Below, one piece after another: positions 16,751 through 25,906 of a stretch of DNA of 64,000 nucleotides. Position 1 is the first letter of the stretch. Each line of letters begins with the position of its first letter. The notes under the pieces were generated by a model that saw only the letters and a list, made by a program, of their open reading frames with translations, did no database searches and was not told the origin of the DNA. This stretch comes from Sporosarcina sp. NCCP-2222 (GTDB lineage Bacteria; Bacillota; Bacilli; Bacillales_A; Planococcaceae), in contig NZ_BQYK01000008.1 of the NCBI RefSeq assembly GCF_023168145.1, positions 100,704 through 164,703 of the forward strand, written 5' to 3'. A program made the translations under genes and the position numbers.

Positions 16751-18268
16751 ATGAAAAAGAAAGTGATTGTGATTGGTGCAGGTGTTGCAGGTTTGGCAAG
16801 CGCAATCCGCTTACAATATCTTGGGTACGATGTAGAGCTCTTTGAAAAAGAGGCCCTGCCAGGCGGGAAAATGCATCGCATCGAAAAGGACGGATACCTT
16901 TTCGATCTAGGTCCCACGATAGTCATGATGCCTGAAATTTATCGGGAACTATTTGAATTTTGCGGTCGCAATCCAGATGACTATATACCGATGGAACGCT
17001 TAGATCCTATGTATAGTGTCTATTTTGGAAAAGAAGCTGGTGATCATCTCGAAATCTCCTCTGATTTGACTAGATTGATGGAAACTTTCGAAAATGTCAG
17101 CGATGAAGATGCACAGGGCTTTCTGAATTATTTACAGGAGATCCATAAACGCTATCTCATTGCAAAGGAACATTTTCTTCAAAGACCGTTCCGCAGAAAA
17201 TCGGACTTCTACAATGTCGCCATGATTCGGCAAGGATTGCGTTTGAAGACGTTCGGCAACGCGGATAAGTTTGTCAGCAAATATATTAAGGATGAACGAT
17301 TAAAACAAATGATCAGTTTTCAGACCTTGTACATCGGTGTCTCCCCTTATACTGGCCCTTCCCTGTATACGATGATTCCAATGATTGAATTCCTTTATGG
17401 TGTCTGGTTCATCAAAGGCGGCATGTATACAATGGCACAGTCGATGGAACGGCTCTTTAAGGAGCTGGGTGGATCCGTTCACTATAATGCTCCGGTAGAT
17501 GAGATAGTCATCGAGGCCGGGAAAGCGGTCGGCATCCGTTTACAAGGAGATTTCGTTCCTGCTGATCATGTTATGTGCAATGCGGATTTCCCTTATGCCA
17601 TGAAGCATCTCGTGCAAGATGTTCAAGCGAAAGGCAAGTACACAGATAAAAAGATTGATAGCATGAAATATTCCTGTTCCTGCTTCCTAATGTATCTCGG
17701 CATGGACCGGAAATACGATGAAATTCCGAATGCCCACAATTTCATTTTCAATGATGACCTGAAAGGAAACCTTGATGGAATTTTTGATGGAAGACGATTA
17801 GATTCGGCCTCCTTCTATGTATATATCGGCTCCAAACTGGACCCATCTCTCGCTCCTGAAGGAAAAGACGGCTTGTACATTCTTGTTCCGGTATCGGATT
17901 TGTCCTGCTCCTCGTATGAATGGGATGACAGCACCATTCAGCATTATCGAGACTATGTCCTGGGAGAATTAAAGAACGTAAAAGGCTTTGAAAATATTGA
18001 GGATGAAATTGTAACTGAAACATATATGACACCGGATGCTTTCTTGAAACGGTTTAACGCGTATAACGGAGCCTGCTTCGGACTTCAGCCGAGCCTTAAC
18101 CAAAGCAATCACATGCGCCCTCAGAGCAAAGCGACACATTGTGAAAATCTTTACTTTACTGGCAGCAGTACTCACCCAGGTGCAGGCGTCCCGATTGTCC
18201 TATTGTCCGCCAAAATTGCCACGGAAGAACTGCTTTATGATGATGGCCAACTACTTCAGGCAAGATGA
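16751..18268 (+). CDS. crtN: 4,4'-diapophytoene (dehydrosqualene) desaturase
   Basis: 505 residues, behind AGGAG. The FAD-binding GAGVAGLASA is at residues 9-18. FDLGPTIVMMP, QTLYIGVSP and the C-terminal STHPGAGVPIVLLSAKI closely follow Staphylococcus CrtN. It desaturates 4,4'-diapophytoene stepwise to 4,4'-diaponeurosporene at the membrane. First gene of a five-gene operon with small gaps. Confidence 0.93.
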   Translation: MKKKVIVIGAGVAGLASAIRLQYLGYDVELFEKEALPGGKMHRIEKDGYLFDLGPTIVMMPEIYRELFEFCGRNPDDYIPMERLDPMYSVYFGKEAGDHLEISSDLTRLMETFENVSDEDAQGFLNYLQEIHKRYLIAKEHFLQRPFRRKSDFYNVAMIRQGLRLKTFGNADKFVSKYIKDERLKQMISFQTLYIGVSPYTGPSLYTMIPMIEFLYGVWFIKGGMYTMAQSMERLFKELGGSVHYNAPVDEIVIEAGKAVGIRLQGDFVPADHVMCNADFPYAMKHLVQDVQAKGKYTDKKIDSMKYSCSCFLMYLGMDRKYDEIPNAHNFIFNDDLKGNLDGIFDGRRLDSASFYVYIGSKLDPSLAPEGKDGLYILVPVSDLSCSSYEWDDSTIQHYRDYVLGELKNVKGFENIEDEIVTETYMTPDAFLKRFNAYNGACFGLQPSLNQSNHMRPQSKATHCENLYFTGSSTHPGAGVPIVLLSAKIATEELLYDDGQLLQAR

Positions 18269-18282
18269 AAGGAGAACCCCTC

Positions 18283-19146
18283 ATGCTACATAACGAACAA
18301 TCCATCCTCGCTTCCGATTATGCATATTGCGAGGCAATCATTAAAAAGCATTCCAATAGCTTCTATCAGGCCTTTTCCTTTCTTCCAGAGGAAAAGGCGC
18401 GAGCGGTCTATGCAATTTACGCCTATTGCCGGACCGCTGACAATTGTGTCGATGAAAATGACACGATAGCAGCGAAGACAACGGCATTGAACGAGATGGT
18501 TGATGCATTGAACCGGTTTGCGTTTAATCAGGAGGACGATCATCCACTTTGGCGGGCTCTCCGAGATGTGTTTAATCGCTACGAGATGGATATCTTGCCG
18601 TTCTACGACCAGTTGACAGGACAGCTAATGGATATTCATTTCATTCAGCCGGACACAATGGAAGCTATGGAGTCCTATAGTTATTATGTAGCAGGTTCTG
18701 TCGGGCGGATGCTGCTCCCCATCATCGCAAGCCAGGCAAAAGAAGATTGCACAAGAGTGGCGGTCAGTCTTGGAATTGGTATGCAAATAACGAACATCTT
18801 GCGAGATGTCGGAGAAGATTATATGAAACTCGGAAGAATTTATTTACCAAGGCAGGAAATGCTGCTTGCAGACTATACTCCGGCACATATTGCAAATTAC
18901 GAAGTGACCGAAGGGTTTAAAGTGTTATGGGAGCGGATGGCCTCACGTGCCGAGGCTCTGTACGATGAGTTTCTCGGCAAAGTTGACTTATTTGATCAGG
19001 ACAGCCGGTTTGCTGTACTTTCTTCAGCCCTTATTTATCGCGCAATTCTGACGAGCGTCAGACAAAACGGCTATGATTGCCTGCGCAGACGCAATTACGT
19101 ATCTACTCATCAAATGATACAAATTTTATCTGAAGCGACAGTATGA
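18283..19146 (+). CDS. crtM: 4,4'-diapophytoene synthase (dehydrosqualene synthase)
   Basis: 287 residues from ATG 18283, 8 nt after AAAGGAG; an ATG at 18265 overlaps crtN and has no site. HSNSFYQAFSFLP is the substrate entry motif. The two aspartate-rich motifs are CRTADNCVDEND (about 45-56) and NILRDVGEDYMKLGRIYLP (about 175-193). It condenses two farnesyl diphosphates to the C30 carotenoid precursor. Confidence 0.93.
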   Translation: MLHNEQSILASDYAYCEAIIKKHSNSFYQAFSFLPEEKARAVYAIYAYCRTADNCVDENDTIAAKTTALNEMVDALNRFAFNQEDDHPLWRALRDVFNRYEMDILPFYDQLTGQLMDIHFIQPDTMEAMESYSYYVAGSVGRMLLPIIASQAKEDCTRVAVSLGIGMQITNILRDVGEDYMKLGRIYLPRQEMLLADYTPAHIANYEVTEGFKVLWERMASRAEALYDEFLGKVDLFDQDSRFAVLSSALIYRAILTSVRQNGYDCLRRRNYVSTHQMIQILSEATV

Positions 19147-19169
19147 ACTCAGAGAAAAGAGGGATCCAG

Positions 19170-20663
19170 ATGGCTCGAAGTAATAAGTCGGTCATTGTCG
19201 TAGGAGGTGGACTCGGCGGATTATCTGCCGCCATCTCTTTGGCGCAAGCAGGCTACAGCGTAACATTATTTGAAAAGAACGATCATCTTGGGGGGAAATT
19301 AAACCGGCTGGACCAGGACGGTTTCGGATTTGACTTAGGGCCTTCTATCTTAACGATGCCACATATTTTCGAAAAGCTTTTTCATGGAAGTGGAAAACAA
19401 ATGGCGGATTATGTGCCGATTCACCGGCTAGAGCGCGAATGGCGTTCCTTTTTCCCTGACGGCACGATTATAGATTTATACGGTGACCTTGAGTTGATGG
19501 AGGAAAAGAATTCTTACTTAAGCCGAAAGGATATAGATGACTACAATCAATTTCTCGAGTACGCCAAGCAGCTGTATGATATGACAGAAGCAGGCTATTT
19601 TGCAGAGGGGCTTGACACGACAGGCGAAGTAATCCGCCATCACGGCCTATTAAAGTCTTTCAAAGGATTCGATCTGACTTCTACGATGTATGAGGCCATC
19701 GCAAAGCGGATCCAAGAGCCGCATTTGCGTGATATGCTCGCTTATTTCATTAAATACGTCGGATCGTCTCCATACGATGCACCAGCCGTACTCAATATGA
19801 TGATTTACATGCAGCATGCTCAAGGATGCTGGTATATACCTGGAGGCATGCATAAGCTCGCGGAAGGTTTAACAGAGCTTGCAAAATTGGCTGGTGTATC
19901 CCTTCATACAGGCACCGCAGTCAAAAAGCTAAACAAAAAAGACGGACGCATTGCCAGTGTGCAATTGACAGATGGCCGTACGTTGGAAGCGGATTATTTT
20001 ATTTCCAATATGGAAGTGATTCCTGCCTACGAGAAGCTTCTGGAAGAAGACAAATCGTTTACTGACAAGCTAACAAAAAAGTTTGAGCCTTCGAGTTCCG
20101 GCCTGGTCCTCCATATTGGCGTAAAAAAGGAATATCCGCAGCTGAACCATCATAACTTCTTCTTTTCAGAAAATTTGAAGGAACAGATGGAGAAAGTGTT
20201 CCACCACTACGAGTTGCCTGATGATCCTACGATCTATCTGGTCAATACGAATAAAACAGATCCAAGCCAAGCGCCAGCTGGTCATGAAAACTTGAAGATC
20301 CTCCCTCACATTCCTCATATTCAGGATAATCCGTATACAGAAGAGGACTATAAAGAATTAGAAGAACGGGTTCTCCTGAAGCTGGAACGGATGGGGCTCG
20401 AGGGTCTGAGGGAGAATATCGTGACGAGGGATGTCTGGACGCCGCATGATATTGAAAGAATGTATGGCTCCCACAAGGGTTCCATTTACGGCACCGTTTC
20501 CGATAAACGGAAGAACAAAGGTTTTAAAAATAAAAAGCAGAGCGAGCTTTATGACAACCTTTATTTTGTCGGAGGCACCGTGAATCCGGGTGGCGGCATG
20601 CCGATGGTGACGCTAAGCGGCCAACAAGTTTGCAATAAAATCATAGAGCGGGACAGAACGTGA
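19170..20663 (+). CDS. crtP: 4,4'-diaponeurosporene oxidase (CrtP-type)
   Basis: 497 residues from ATG 19170, preceded by AGAGGGA; the earlier in-frame ATG at 19143 overlaps crtM. GGGLGGLSAAISLAQAGY is the FAD motif. FGFDLGPSILTMPHIFEKLF, FIKYVGSSPYDAPAVL and VGGTVNPGGGMPMVTLSGQQV match the staphylococcal CrtP subfamily rather than CrtN. It oxidises the terminal methyl group of diaponeurosporene to the aldehyde. Confidence 0.92.
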   Translation: MARSNKSVIVVGGGLGGLSAAISLAQAGYSVTLFEKNDHLGGKLNRLDQDGFGFDLGPSILTMPHIFEKLFHGSGKQMADYVPIHRLEREWRSFFPDGTIIDLYGDLELMEEKNSYLSRKDIDDYNQFLEYAKQLYDMTEAGYFAEGLDTTGEVIRHHGLLKSFKGFDLTSTMYEAIAKRIQEPHLRDMLAYFIKYVGSSPYDAPAVLNMMIYMQHAQGCWYIPGGMHKLAEGLTELAKLAGVSLHTGTAVKKLNKKDGRIASVQLTDGRTLEADYFISNMEVIPAYEKLLEEDKSFTDKLTKKFEPSSSGLVLHIGVKKEYPQLNHHNFFFSENLKEQMEKVFHHYELPDDPTIYLVNTNKTDPSQAPAGHENLKILPHIPHIQDNPYTEEDYKELEERVLLKLERMGLEGLRENIVTRDVWTPHDIERMYGSHKGSIYGTVSDKRKNKGFKNKKQSELYDNLYFVGGTVNPGGGMPMVTLSGQQVCNKIIERDRT

Positions 20664-20690
20664 AAAAGATACGGACAGGAGGGATTTGAA

Positions 20691-21809
20691 TTGATCATTG
20701 TGTTGACAGTTGCCGGATTACTTGGCGCAGTCGGCGTATTGGCAGGGGGTCTCATGTTTCTCCGCTTCCCTTCCCCTCCTGCCGCCGATCATCCTTTCAC
20801 ATCCTCGCTCGTTTCTGTTATCATCCCCGCCCGTAATGAGGAGCAGCGCATTGTCCCCTTGTTGAGATCGCTGGCCAAGCAGACAGTTATCGATTTCGAA
20901 ATAATCGTCGTCGATGACGATTCTGAGGATCAAACCGCCAAAATCGCCCAATCTTATGGCGCTCATGTCATTCGAAATCTGCCGCCCGAAGATGGCTGGA
21001 TTGGAAAATCCGCCGCATGCTGGGCGGGTGTTCAAGCAGCTACAGGCGATTTGCTGTTATTCATGGATGCGGATACTGAATTTCAAGAGAATACGAGTCT
21101 TCTAAAATATGTTTCTTCATATGAGCAGCTCGGTGGCACCGGAATTGTCTCCTTGCAGCCTTATCATCGTGTCGTTTCATGGTACGAGAACGTTGCCGCA
21201 TTATTTCCACTGATAGCTGTCGTCGGGATGAATGTATTCTCGGCTTTCTCGGGCCGTTTTTCAAGTGCAGGTTCTTTCGGGCCCTGCCTTTTATGCCGTA
21301 GAGAAGAGTATGAACAAGTCGGCGGGCACGCAGGGGTGAGAGGGCATGTCATGGATGATTTAGCACTGGGACGAAACTTTCAAGAGGCTGAATATCCTGT
21401 GCATTGCTACAGCGGAAAAGGACTCGTCACGCTGCGCATGTATTCGGAAGGGCCGGGACAGATGGTGGAAAGCCTGACCAAAAGTTTTGCAACAGGCGCC
21501 AGCTTCACGGCACCCGCTGTCATGCTGCTCATCAACCTTTGGATAGCAGGCGGCCTGGCAATCGCATTCATGCTCCCTGCTTCGTTCATTGTCCAAAATT
21601 CCATGTGGAACATCATTTCACTTGTTTTGTACATTGGATTCTCAGCCATTTTCGCCCTGTTCGCAAGGCGGATCGGCGATTTTAACATCTGGATGTTCTT
21701 ATTCTATCCAATCCATATACTGCTGTTCACATTAATCTTTCTGCGCTCCGCATATTTAGGAAAAGTACGTAAACGAGTCAGCTGGAGAGGACGGGATATC
21801 CATGTATAA
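20691..21809 (+). CDS. crtQ: 4,4'-diaponeurosporenoate glycosyltransferase
   Basis: 372 residues from a TTG start, 6 nt after AGGAGGGA. One N-terminal membrane segment is followed by a GT-2 domain: VSVIIPARNEE, IVVDDDSED, LLFMDADTEF (DxD) and the acceptor motif region. Several C-terminal membrane helices follow. It adds a sugar to the carotenoid acid. Size and position match CrtQ of the staphyloxanthin pathway. Confidence 0.9.
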   Translation: MIIVLTVAGLLGAVGVLAGGLMFLRFPSPPAADHPFTSSLVSVIIPARNEEQRIVPLLRSLAKQTVIDFEIIVVDDDSEDQTAKIAQSYGAHVIRNLPPEDGWIGKSAACWAGVQAATGDLLLFMDADTEFQENTSLLKYVSSYEQLGGTGIVSLQPYHRVVSWYENVAALFPLIAVVGMNVFSAFSGRFSSAGSFGPCLLCRREEYEQVGGHAGVRGHVMDDLALGRNFQEAEYPVHCYSGKGLVTLRMYSEGPGQMVESLTKSFATGASFTAPAVMLLINLWIAGGLAIAFMLPASFIVQNSMWNIISLVLYIGFSAIFALFARRIGDFNIWMFLFYPIHILLFTLIFLRSAYLGKVRKRVSWRGRDIHV

Positions 21810-21839
21810 TGCGGTTGTCCAAAAGATGGCGATTCGGAA

Positions 21840-22322
21840 ATGAAAGATCTGCCGATTATCTGGCTTTTTGTCATCAATGCACTTGCCTGGCTCTCCATTC
21901 AAATTGGCATTTCGGCAATTACCAACAAGATCCCAATCAGATGGTTCTTCAAGTATTCTTGGCTCTTTACAAGCTTCCTTTGGGAAAAGGAAGGGGTTTT
22001 CTGGCAGGACGTTGCCCGTGTGAAATCATGGAAGCCATATGTTCCTGACGGTACACTGTTCATCCGCTCGGGTTACAACAAAAAACAGTTGCATGGTTGG
22101 GATTCGGCCTCTTTATCCCTCTTTCTGCTGGAATCCAGGCGCGCTGAATTCACCCATTGGATTTCCATTCCGCCGGCGTTGCTGTTCTTTCTCTGGAATC
22201 CCATGTGGGCTGGCTATCTCAATGTAGCGTATGCCATTCTATTTAATGTGCCGCTCATTATACTGCAGCGATACAACCGGCCGCGAATCGAGCGCATATT
22301 AAAAGCCCCTGCTTCTCGCTGA
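21840..22322 (+). CDS. crtO: Glycosyl-4,4'-diaponeurosporenoate acyltransferase
   Basis: 160 residues, close to the 165 of staphylococcal CrtO. Membrane segments lie near both ends; the middle contains KVKSWKPYVPDG-like sequence (RVKSWKPYVPDGTLF) and NVPLIILQRYNRPR at the C-terminus, both typical of CrtO. The ribosome binding site is weak, suggesting coupling to crtQ, 30 nt upstream. It acylates the glucosyl carotenoid. The aldehyde dehydrogenase needed before glycosylation is not in this cluster. Confidence 0.87.
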   Translation: MKDLPIIWLFVINALAWLSIQIGISAITNKIPIRWFFKYSWLFTSFLWEKEGVFWQDVARVKSWKPYVPDGTLFIRSGYNKKQLHGWDSASLSLFLLESRRAEFTHWISIPPALLFFLWNPMWAGYLNVAYAILFNVPLIILQRYNRPRIERILKAPASR

Positions 22323-22336
22323 AGCGGGGCTTTTTT
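22301..22336 (+). terminator. Terminator of the carotenoid operon
   Basis: AAAAGCCCC-GCTTC / GAAGC-GGGGCTTTT stem with a TTTTTT run, overlapping the crtO stop. Confidence 0.9.
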
Positions 22337-22375
22337 GCAATTTTATTCCTTTTAGATAGATGTTAATTTGTCTCG

Positions 22376-22819
22376 TTAAAAATGAAATCGTGCCACCTGT
22401 TCCCCGTCGACTAAGAAGCCTTCCACTTCGTTGAATCCCAGCTGTCCATAAAGCCGCTTAGCTACCTCATTCTCCGGTTCATACGACAAGTTGATGAGCT
22501 GATGACGTTCTTCCTTCATGCTCCGAATATCTTCTATGACGAGCTGAACCGCCTGCTTGCCGTACCCTTTTCCTTGATGCTTGTGATCAATCATCATGCG
22601 GTACATCCAATATTCATGATCCTCTTCATCGATGCCAAACAGGGTAAACCCGACCATTTCATCATCGGCATAAATTCCTTTGGCATGGAAGTCGTCTAAA
22701 AAATTTAATTGTGCAAGTGATACAGCATTCGACGCAACAAATTTCACTTGGTCCTCTCGCACTCGAAGGGATATTGCGTCAATCCAGTTGTCTTTCGTAA
22801 TCGGTTTTAAATGTAACAT
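22376..22819 (-). CDS. GNAT-family N-acetyltransferase
   Basis: 147 residues. MMIDHKHQGKGYGKQAVQLV carries the acetyl-CoA binding QxxGxG/A motif, with ENEVAKRLYGQLGFNEV downstream. It resembles BltD/spermine-type and similar Bacillales acetyltransferases. It is related to the acetyltransferase at 23216-23692 and shares its layout, so the pair may be an old duplication around the NIPSNAP gene. Substrate unknown. Confidence 0.85.
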   Translation of the reverse strand: MLHLKPITKDNWIDAISLRVREDQVKFVASNAVSLAQLNFLDDFHAKGIYADDEMVGFTLFGIDEEDHEYWMYRMMIDHKHQGKGYGKQAVQLVIEDIRSMKEERHQLINLSYEPENEVAKRLYGQLGFNEVEGFLVDGEQVARFHF

Positions 22820-22847
22820 TCTCTCATCTCTCTCTGTTTGCGTCTAG

Positions 22848-23186
22848 TTAATTTACTGTGGGCAGTAACTGCTCATCCTTTACTTCCACAAGATAATGGC
22901 GAAGGACATGATCTCTGCCACCGTTTCTCTCATACCACTCTACAATTCGATTGACATGTTCTTGATCTGCTCTGATTTTCGTTTCAATTTCTTTGTACGC
23001 TTCATAGCTCTCGTACTCCCAGATGGCAAAGATCTCCGTTGTTTCCTCATCCCATGGCACCATCCACCTACCGACCAATTTCGAACCATGCTTCAATTGA
23101 TTCGGCAAATTGGTGTTGATAAAATGGCTATTCAATTCCTCGACGAATTCATTTTTAACGATATACGATTTTCTCCTATGAAACAA
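22848..23186 (-). CDS. NIPSNAP-family protein
   Basis: 112 residues. The pattern YIVKNEFVEELNSHF...NQLKHGSKLVGRWM...TEIFAIWEYESYEAY is the ferredoxin-like NIPSNAP domain. The start is TTG at 23186 behind AAAGGAG at about 11 nt; the true start is a little uncertain. No enzymatic residues are obvious. Neighbours are two acetyltransferases on the same strand. Confidence 0.75.
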   Translation of the reverse strand: MFHRRKSYIVKNEFVEELNSHFINTNLPNQLKHGSKLVGRWMVPWDEETTEIFAIWEYESYEAYKEIETKIRADQEHVNRIVEWYERNGGRDHVLRHYLVEVKDEQLLPTVN

Positions 23187-23215
23187 TGATCCATCTTCTC
23201 CTTTTACGTGACTCC

Positions 23216-23692
23216 CTATAATACCTTTTTAACAACCGTCTCCCCCTCAATCAGTTGCCCCGTCTCATGAAAACCGAATGACTTGTACAAGTTTTTCGCA
23301 GCTTCATTTTCGGGTGCATACGAAATATAGACGGAAGCCGCTTCCCCTTGCGGATAGGTCATTATGTACGCAAGCGCCTTTGCCAGCGCCGCTTTCCCAT
23401 ACCCTTGCCCTTGATGCCGCTTGTCGATCATGAAGCGAAGTATGCCATAGCAAGCCTCATCTCCGAACTCATTCTCTTCTGCCGTTTCGTGGTACATCAT
23501 AATAAAACCCACCATCTTTTCTTCCGCATAAATTGCAAATGTCATTGCTGGCAGATCGTCATTCAATAAGGCTACGTACGATTGAGCCAAGCTGTACAAA
23601 TTGGAAGCCACATAATTTTTCTGCTCTTCCTTAAGTTCCAGCTTGATGCATTCCTGAAAATTCTTCCAAGTCACTTTTTGAAACTCTATCAT
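23216..23692 (-). CDS. GNAT-family N-acetyltransferase
   Basis: 158 residues. FMIDKRHQGQGYGKAALAKAL gives the acetyl-CoA motif; ISYAPENEAAKNLYKSFGFHETG the second conserved block. Similar to spermidine/spermine or BltD-type acetyltransferases. A GGTGGGATG site precedes ATG 23692. Substrate unknown. Confidence 0.85.
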   Translation of the reverse strand: MIEFQKVTWKNFQECIKLELKEEQKNYVASNLYSLAQSYVALLNDDLPAMTFAIYAEEKMVGFIMMYHETAEENEFGDEACYGILRFMIDKRHQGQGYGKAALAKALAYIMTYPQGEAASVYISYAPENEAAKNLYKSFGFHETGQLIEGETVVKKVL

Positions 23693-23784
23693 TAATCATC
23701 CCACCCCTGTTTCTCCTGAATAAAGCATACGTCTTAAGAGTCAAAAAGGTTTCAGATACTTTCCAATGGTTTGATTTTAAAAAA

Positions 23785-23819
23785 TAAAGGCGGCCAATTT
23801 ATAATTGGCCACCTTTATT
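23785..23819 (-). terminator. Terminator of the ureohydrolase/Nramp-like unit
   Basis: TAAAGG-GGCCAATT / AATTGGCC-CCTTTA stem followed on the minus strand by ATTTTTT, 9 nt past the transporter stop. Confidence 0.9.
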
Positions 23820-23827
23820 ACATCGAT

Positions 23828-25090
23828 TTAGCTAAGGAACGAACGAACTGCATCTATTAAACTAAACCCGCCTAGGAAAAGGCACACGAGGATGACAAGT
23901 CCGCCGATCAAATTCAACTTCATGGAATTTCTCTGTGTCCCTAGCAAGTTTTTATTATTCATGACAATTAACAAATAGATAGCGATGATCGGCAGTAAAA
24001 TCCCATTTAATGCTTGTGCCATTAAAAGGATTTCCATCGGATTAAAGCCGATGACAGACGTACTAATTCCAATTAGAATAACTCCTGAGAAAATGAGCTT
24101 AAACTTTTTATTTCTCATGCCGCCTTCCCATTTTAGGACACTGCTGATGGCCACTGCCGCACCTAAAGGACTGGCCAGAGCAGAGGAAAATCCTGCTGCA
24201 AATATACCGATGCAAATAAACGTTTTTGCCCACGAACCAAAAAGCGGTTCCAGCTGATAAGATAAATCTGCGACATTCTGAACTTCCATCCCATGCATAG
24301 TCGCTCCTGCTGTAATAAGAATAGCGGCAGTGATAAACCCGCCGACAGCTATCGAAACAACGGTATCTATACGGGCTTCCTTGATATCTTTTACGCTTGT
24401 CCACCGTTCTTGCACCATAGTTGAGTGAATAAAAAAATTATAAGGAACGACCGTCGTACCGATTAACGCAATGATGACAAGCATGGAACCGCTCGGTGCA
24501 GAAGGAAGGAAGGCTCCGGAAAATACGGCTCCTATATCCGGTTTGACAACAATCATTGTCGTAATGAAAGTCAAACTCATGACAACGACAAGTCCCAGCA
24601 TTACTTTCTCAATTAGCCGATAGCTTCCTGACAGACCGAGTATTAATATAACGACCCCGATGAAAGGGCTTACAAATTGTTGTGGAATAGAGAATAATGT
24701 GGAAATCCCCATAGAAGTGCCTAACAGATCGCCAGAGATGTATGCTGCACATCCAACTCCGATCGATATAACAACAAGCCAAATGGATGCAAATTTTAGA
24801 AATGGCTTTTGAAATTGATCATGGATGGCTTCCCCTAAGCCTTTTCGTGAAATGACGCCTAGCCTTGCCGACATTTCTTGTAAAACAATCGTTGCAATGA
24901 TGGAAAAAACGACTGCCCATAAAATAGAGTAACCAAAAGACGCACCTGCCCTTGTCGCTGTCGTCACAGTTCCAGGTCCAATAAAAGAAGCTGTAATGAC
25001 TGCCCCAGGACCGATTGCCTTTAATTTTTGAAAGACACCTTTCTTCGCTGTCACATCCGTATACGAAGCTGTTTGTTGAACTTTTGTCAT
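23828..25090 (-). CDS. Nramp-like transporter lacking the metal-ligand motifs
   Basis: 420 residues, about 11 membrane helices, behind GGAGGG. The overall Nramp pattern is clear (GPGAVITASFIGPGT; SARLGVISRKGLGEAI; FIHSTMVQ). In helix 1 the canonical DPGN is GPGT, so Asp and Asn ligands are Gly and Thr. In helix 6 canonical MPHN is VPYN, so the Met ligand is Val. None of the usual side-chain metal ligands is left, so Mn2+/Fe2+ transport is doubtful. It follows the regulator by about 50 nt in a unit with a ureohydrolase, hinting at a nitrogen compound as substrate; that is inference. Confidence 0.8.
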   Translation of the reverse strand: MTKVQQTASYTDVTAKKGVFQKLKAIGPGAVITASFIGPGTVTTATRAGASFGYSILWAVVFSIIATIVLQEMSARLGVISRKGLGEAIHDQFQKPFLKFASIWLVVISIGVGCAAYISGDLLGTSMGISTLFSIPQQFVSPFIGVVILILGLSGSYRLIEKVMLGLVVVMSLTFITTMIVVKPDIGAVFSGAFLPSAPSGSMLVIIALIGTTVVPYNFFIHSTMVQERWTSVKDIKEARIDTVVSIAVGGFITAAILITAGATMHGMEVQNVADLSYQLEPLFGSWAKTFICIGIFAAGFSSALASPLGAAVAISSVLKWEGGMRNKKFKLIFSGVILIGISTSVIGFNPMEILLMAQALNGILLPIIAIYLLIVMNNKNLLGTQRNSMKLNLIGGLVILVCLFLGGFSLIDAVRSFLS

Positions 25091-25140
25091 ATGCGACCCT
25101 CCGATTTCCCAATATTCCGAAATTTACAAGCGAGGAAAAA

Positions 25141-25776
25141 TTACTTTTCCTCTAACGAATTGTAAATCGTCTGTTTTGATACACCTATCAACTCAGCAAT
25201 CCGATCAATAGATCCTTGAATTAGGAACATTCCTTTTTTATCAAGACGTTGAACAAAACGGATGCGCTCCTCCCGTGTAATCGTTGCCAAGTTGATCCCC
25301 AATTCAACTAATGTGCTGTTCGTAATCTTGTCAAATACCTCATCAATATGTGTTGCGTAACTCTCATCAACCTCTTGATCATCCGTATTGCCAAACGGCT
25401 CAACTAAGCCGGCTAACAATTGCTGAACAGCAGTTACCATAGTCACATCAAAGTTGATGCCTAAGAAGCCGATAATTTCGTTTTCATTATTACGGATGAA
25501 GACAGTGGAGGACTTGAGAATCTTGCCGTTTTTCGTGTTTGTTTTCATTCCGATAAGGTCTTGAACATCATCAGGATCTTTTTTTAATTCTCGTAAAATA
25601 ACTTCAGTCGTCGGCGCCCCAACCGCCCTGCCTGTGACGTCGCCTTTTATATAAATAAGAGAGGACTCCAGCCTCGTCGTATCATGAATGACAATTTCAC
25701 AGTTCACATTGAATACCGCGTAAATTGCATCTGCAATCCGTTTGTAAGCTTCAAAGATCCGATCATTCTCCTTCAT
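25141..25776 (-). CDS. YheO/DauR-like PAS-HTH transcriptional regulator
   Basis: 211 residues from ATG 25776, 9 nt after AAAGGGTG. Residues 1-110 form the YheO-like PAS domain (CEIVIHDTTRLESSLIYIKGDVTGR; FLGINFDVT). The C-terminus ITREERIRFVQRLDKKGMF...IAELIGVSKQTIYNSLEE is the DauR-type helix-turn-helix. DauR itself controls D-arginine catabolism in Pseudomonas. Placement between the ureohydrolase and the Nramp-like gene makes it the likely local regulator. Confidence 0.87.
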   Translation of the reverse strand: MKENDRIFEAYKRIADAIYAVFNVNCEIVIHDTTRLESSLIYIKGDVTGRAVGAPTTEVILRELKKDPDDVQDLIGMKTNTKNGKILKSSTVFIRNNENEIIGFLGINFDVTMVTAVQQLLAGLVEPFGNTDDQEVDESYATHIDEVFDKITNSTLVELGINLATITREERIRFVQRLDKKGMFLIQGSIDRIAELIGVSKQTIYNSLEEK

Positions 25777-25906
25777 ATCGCTATGCACCCTTTCTATCCA
25801 TGTCTACCCATCCTATTTTCTAACAAAGCGGCCGAAAAATCGAGTCTGCCACCTACACGAAAAGTTAAAAGGGGCAATAGCGAATACAAAGTTATTCACA
25901 ACAAGC

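Noticed and set aside
16751..22322. C40 carotenoid (crtE/crtB/crtI) pathway
   Set aside because: All five genes match the C30 staphyloxanthin-type set (CrtN, CrtM, CrtP, CrtQ, CrtO) in sequence motifs and length.
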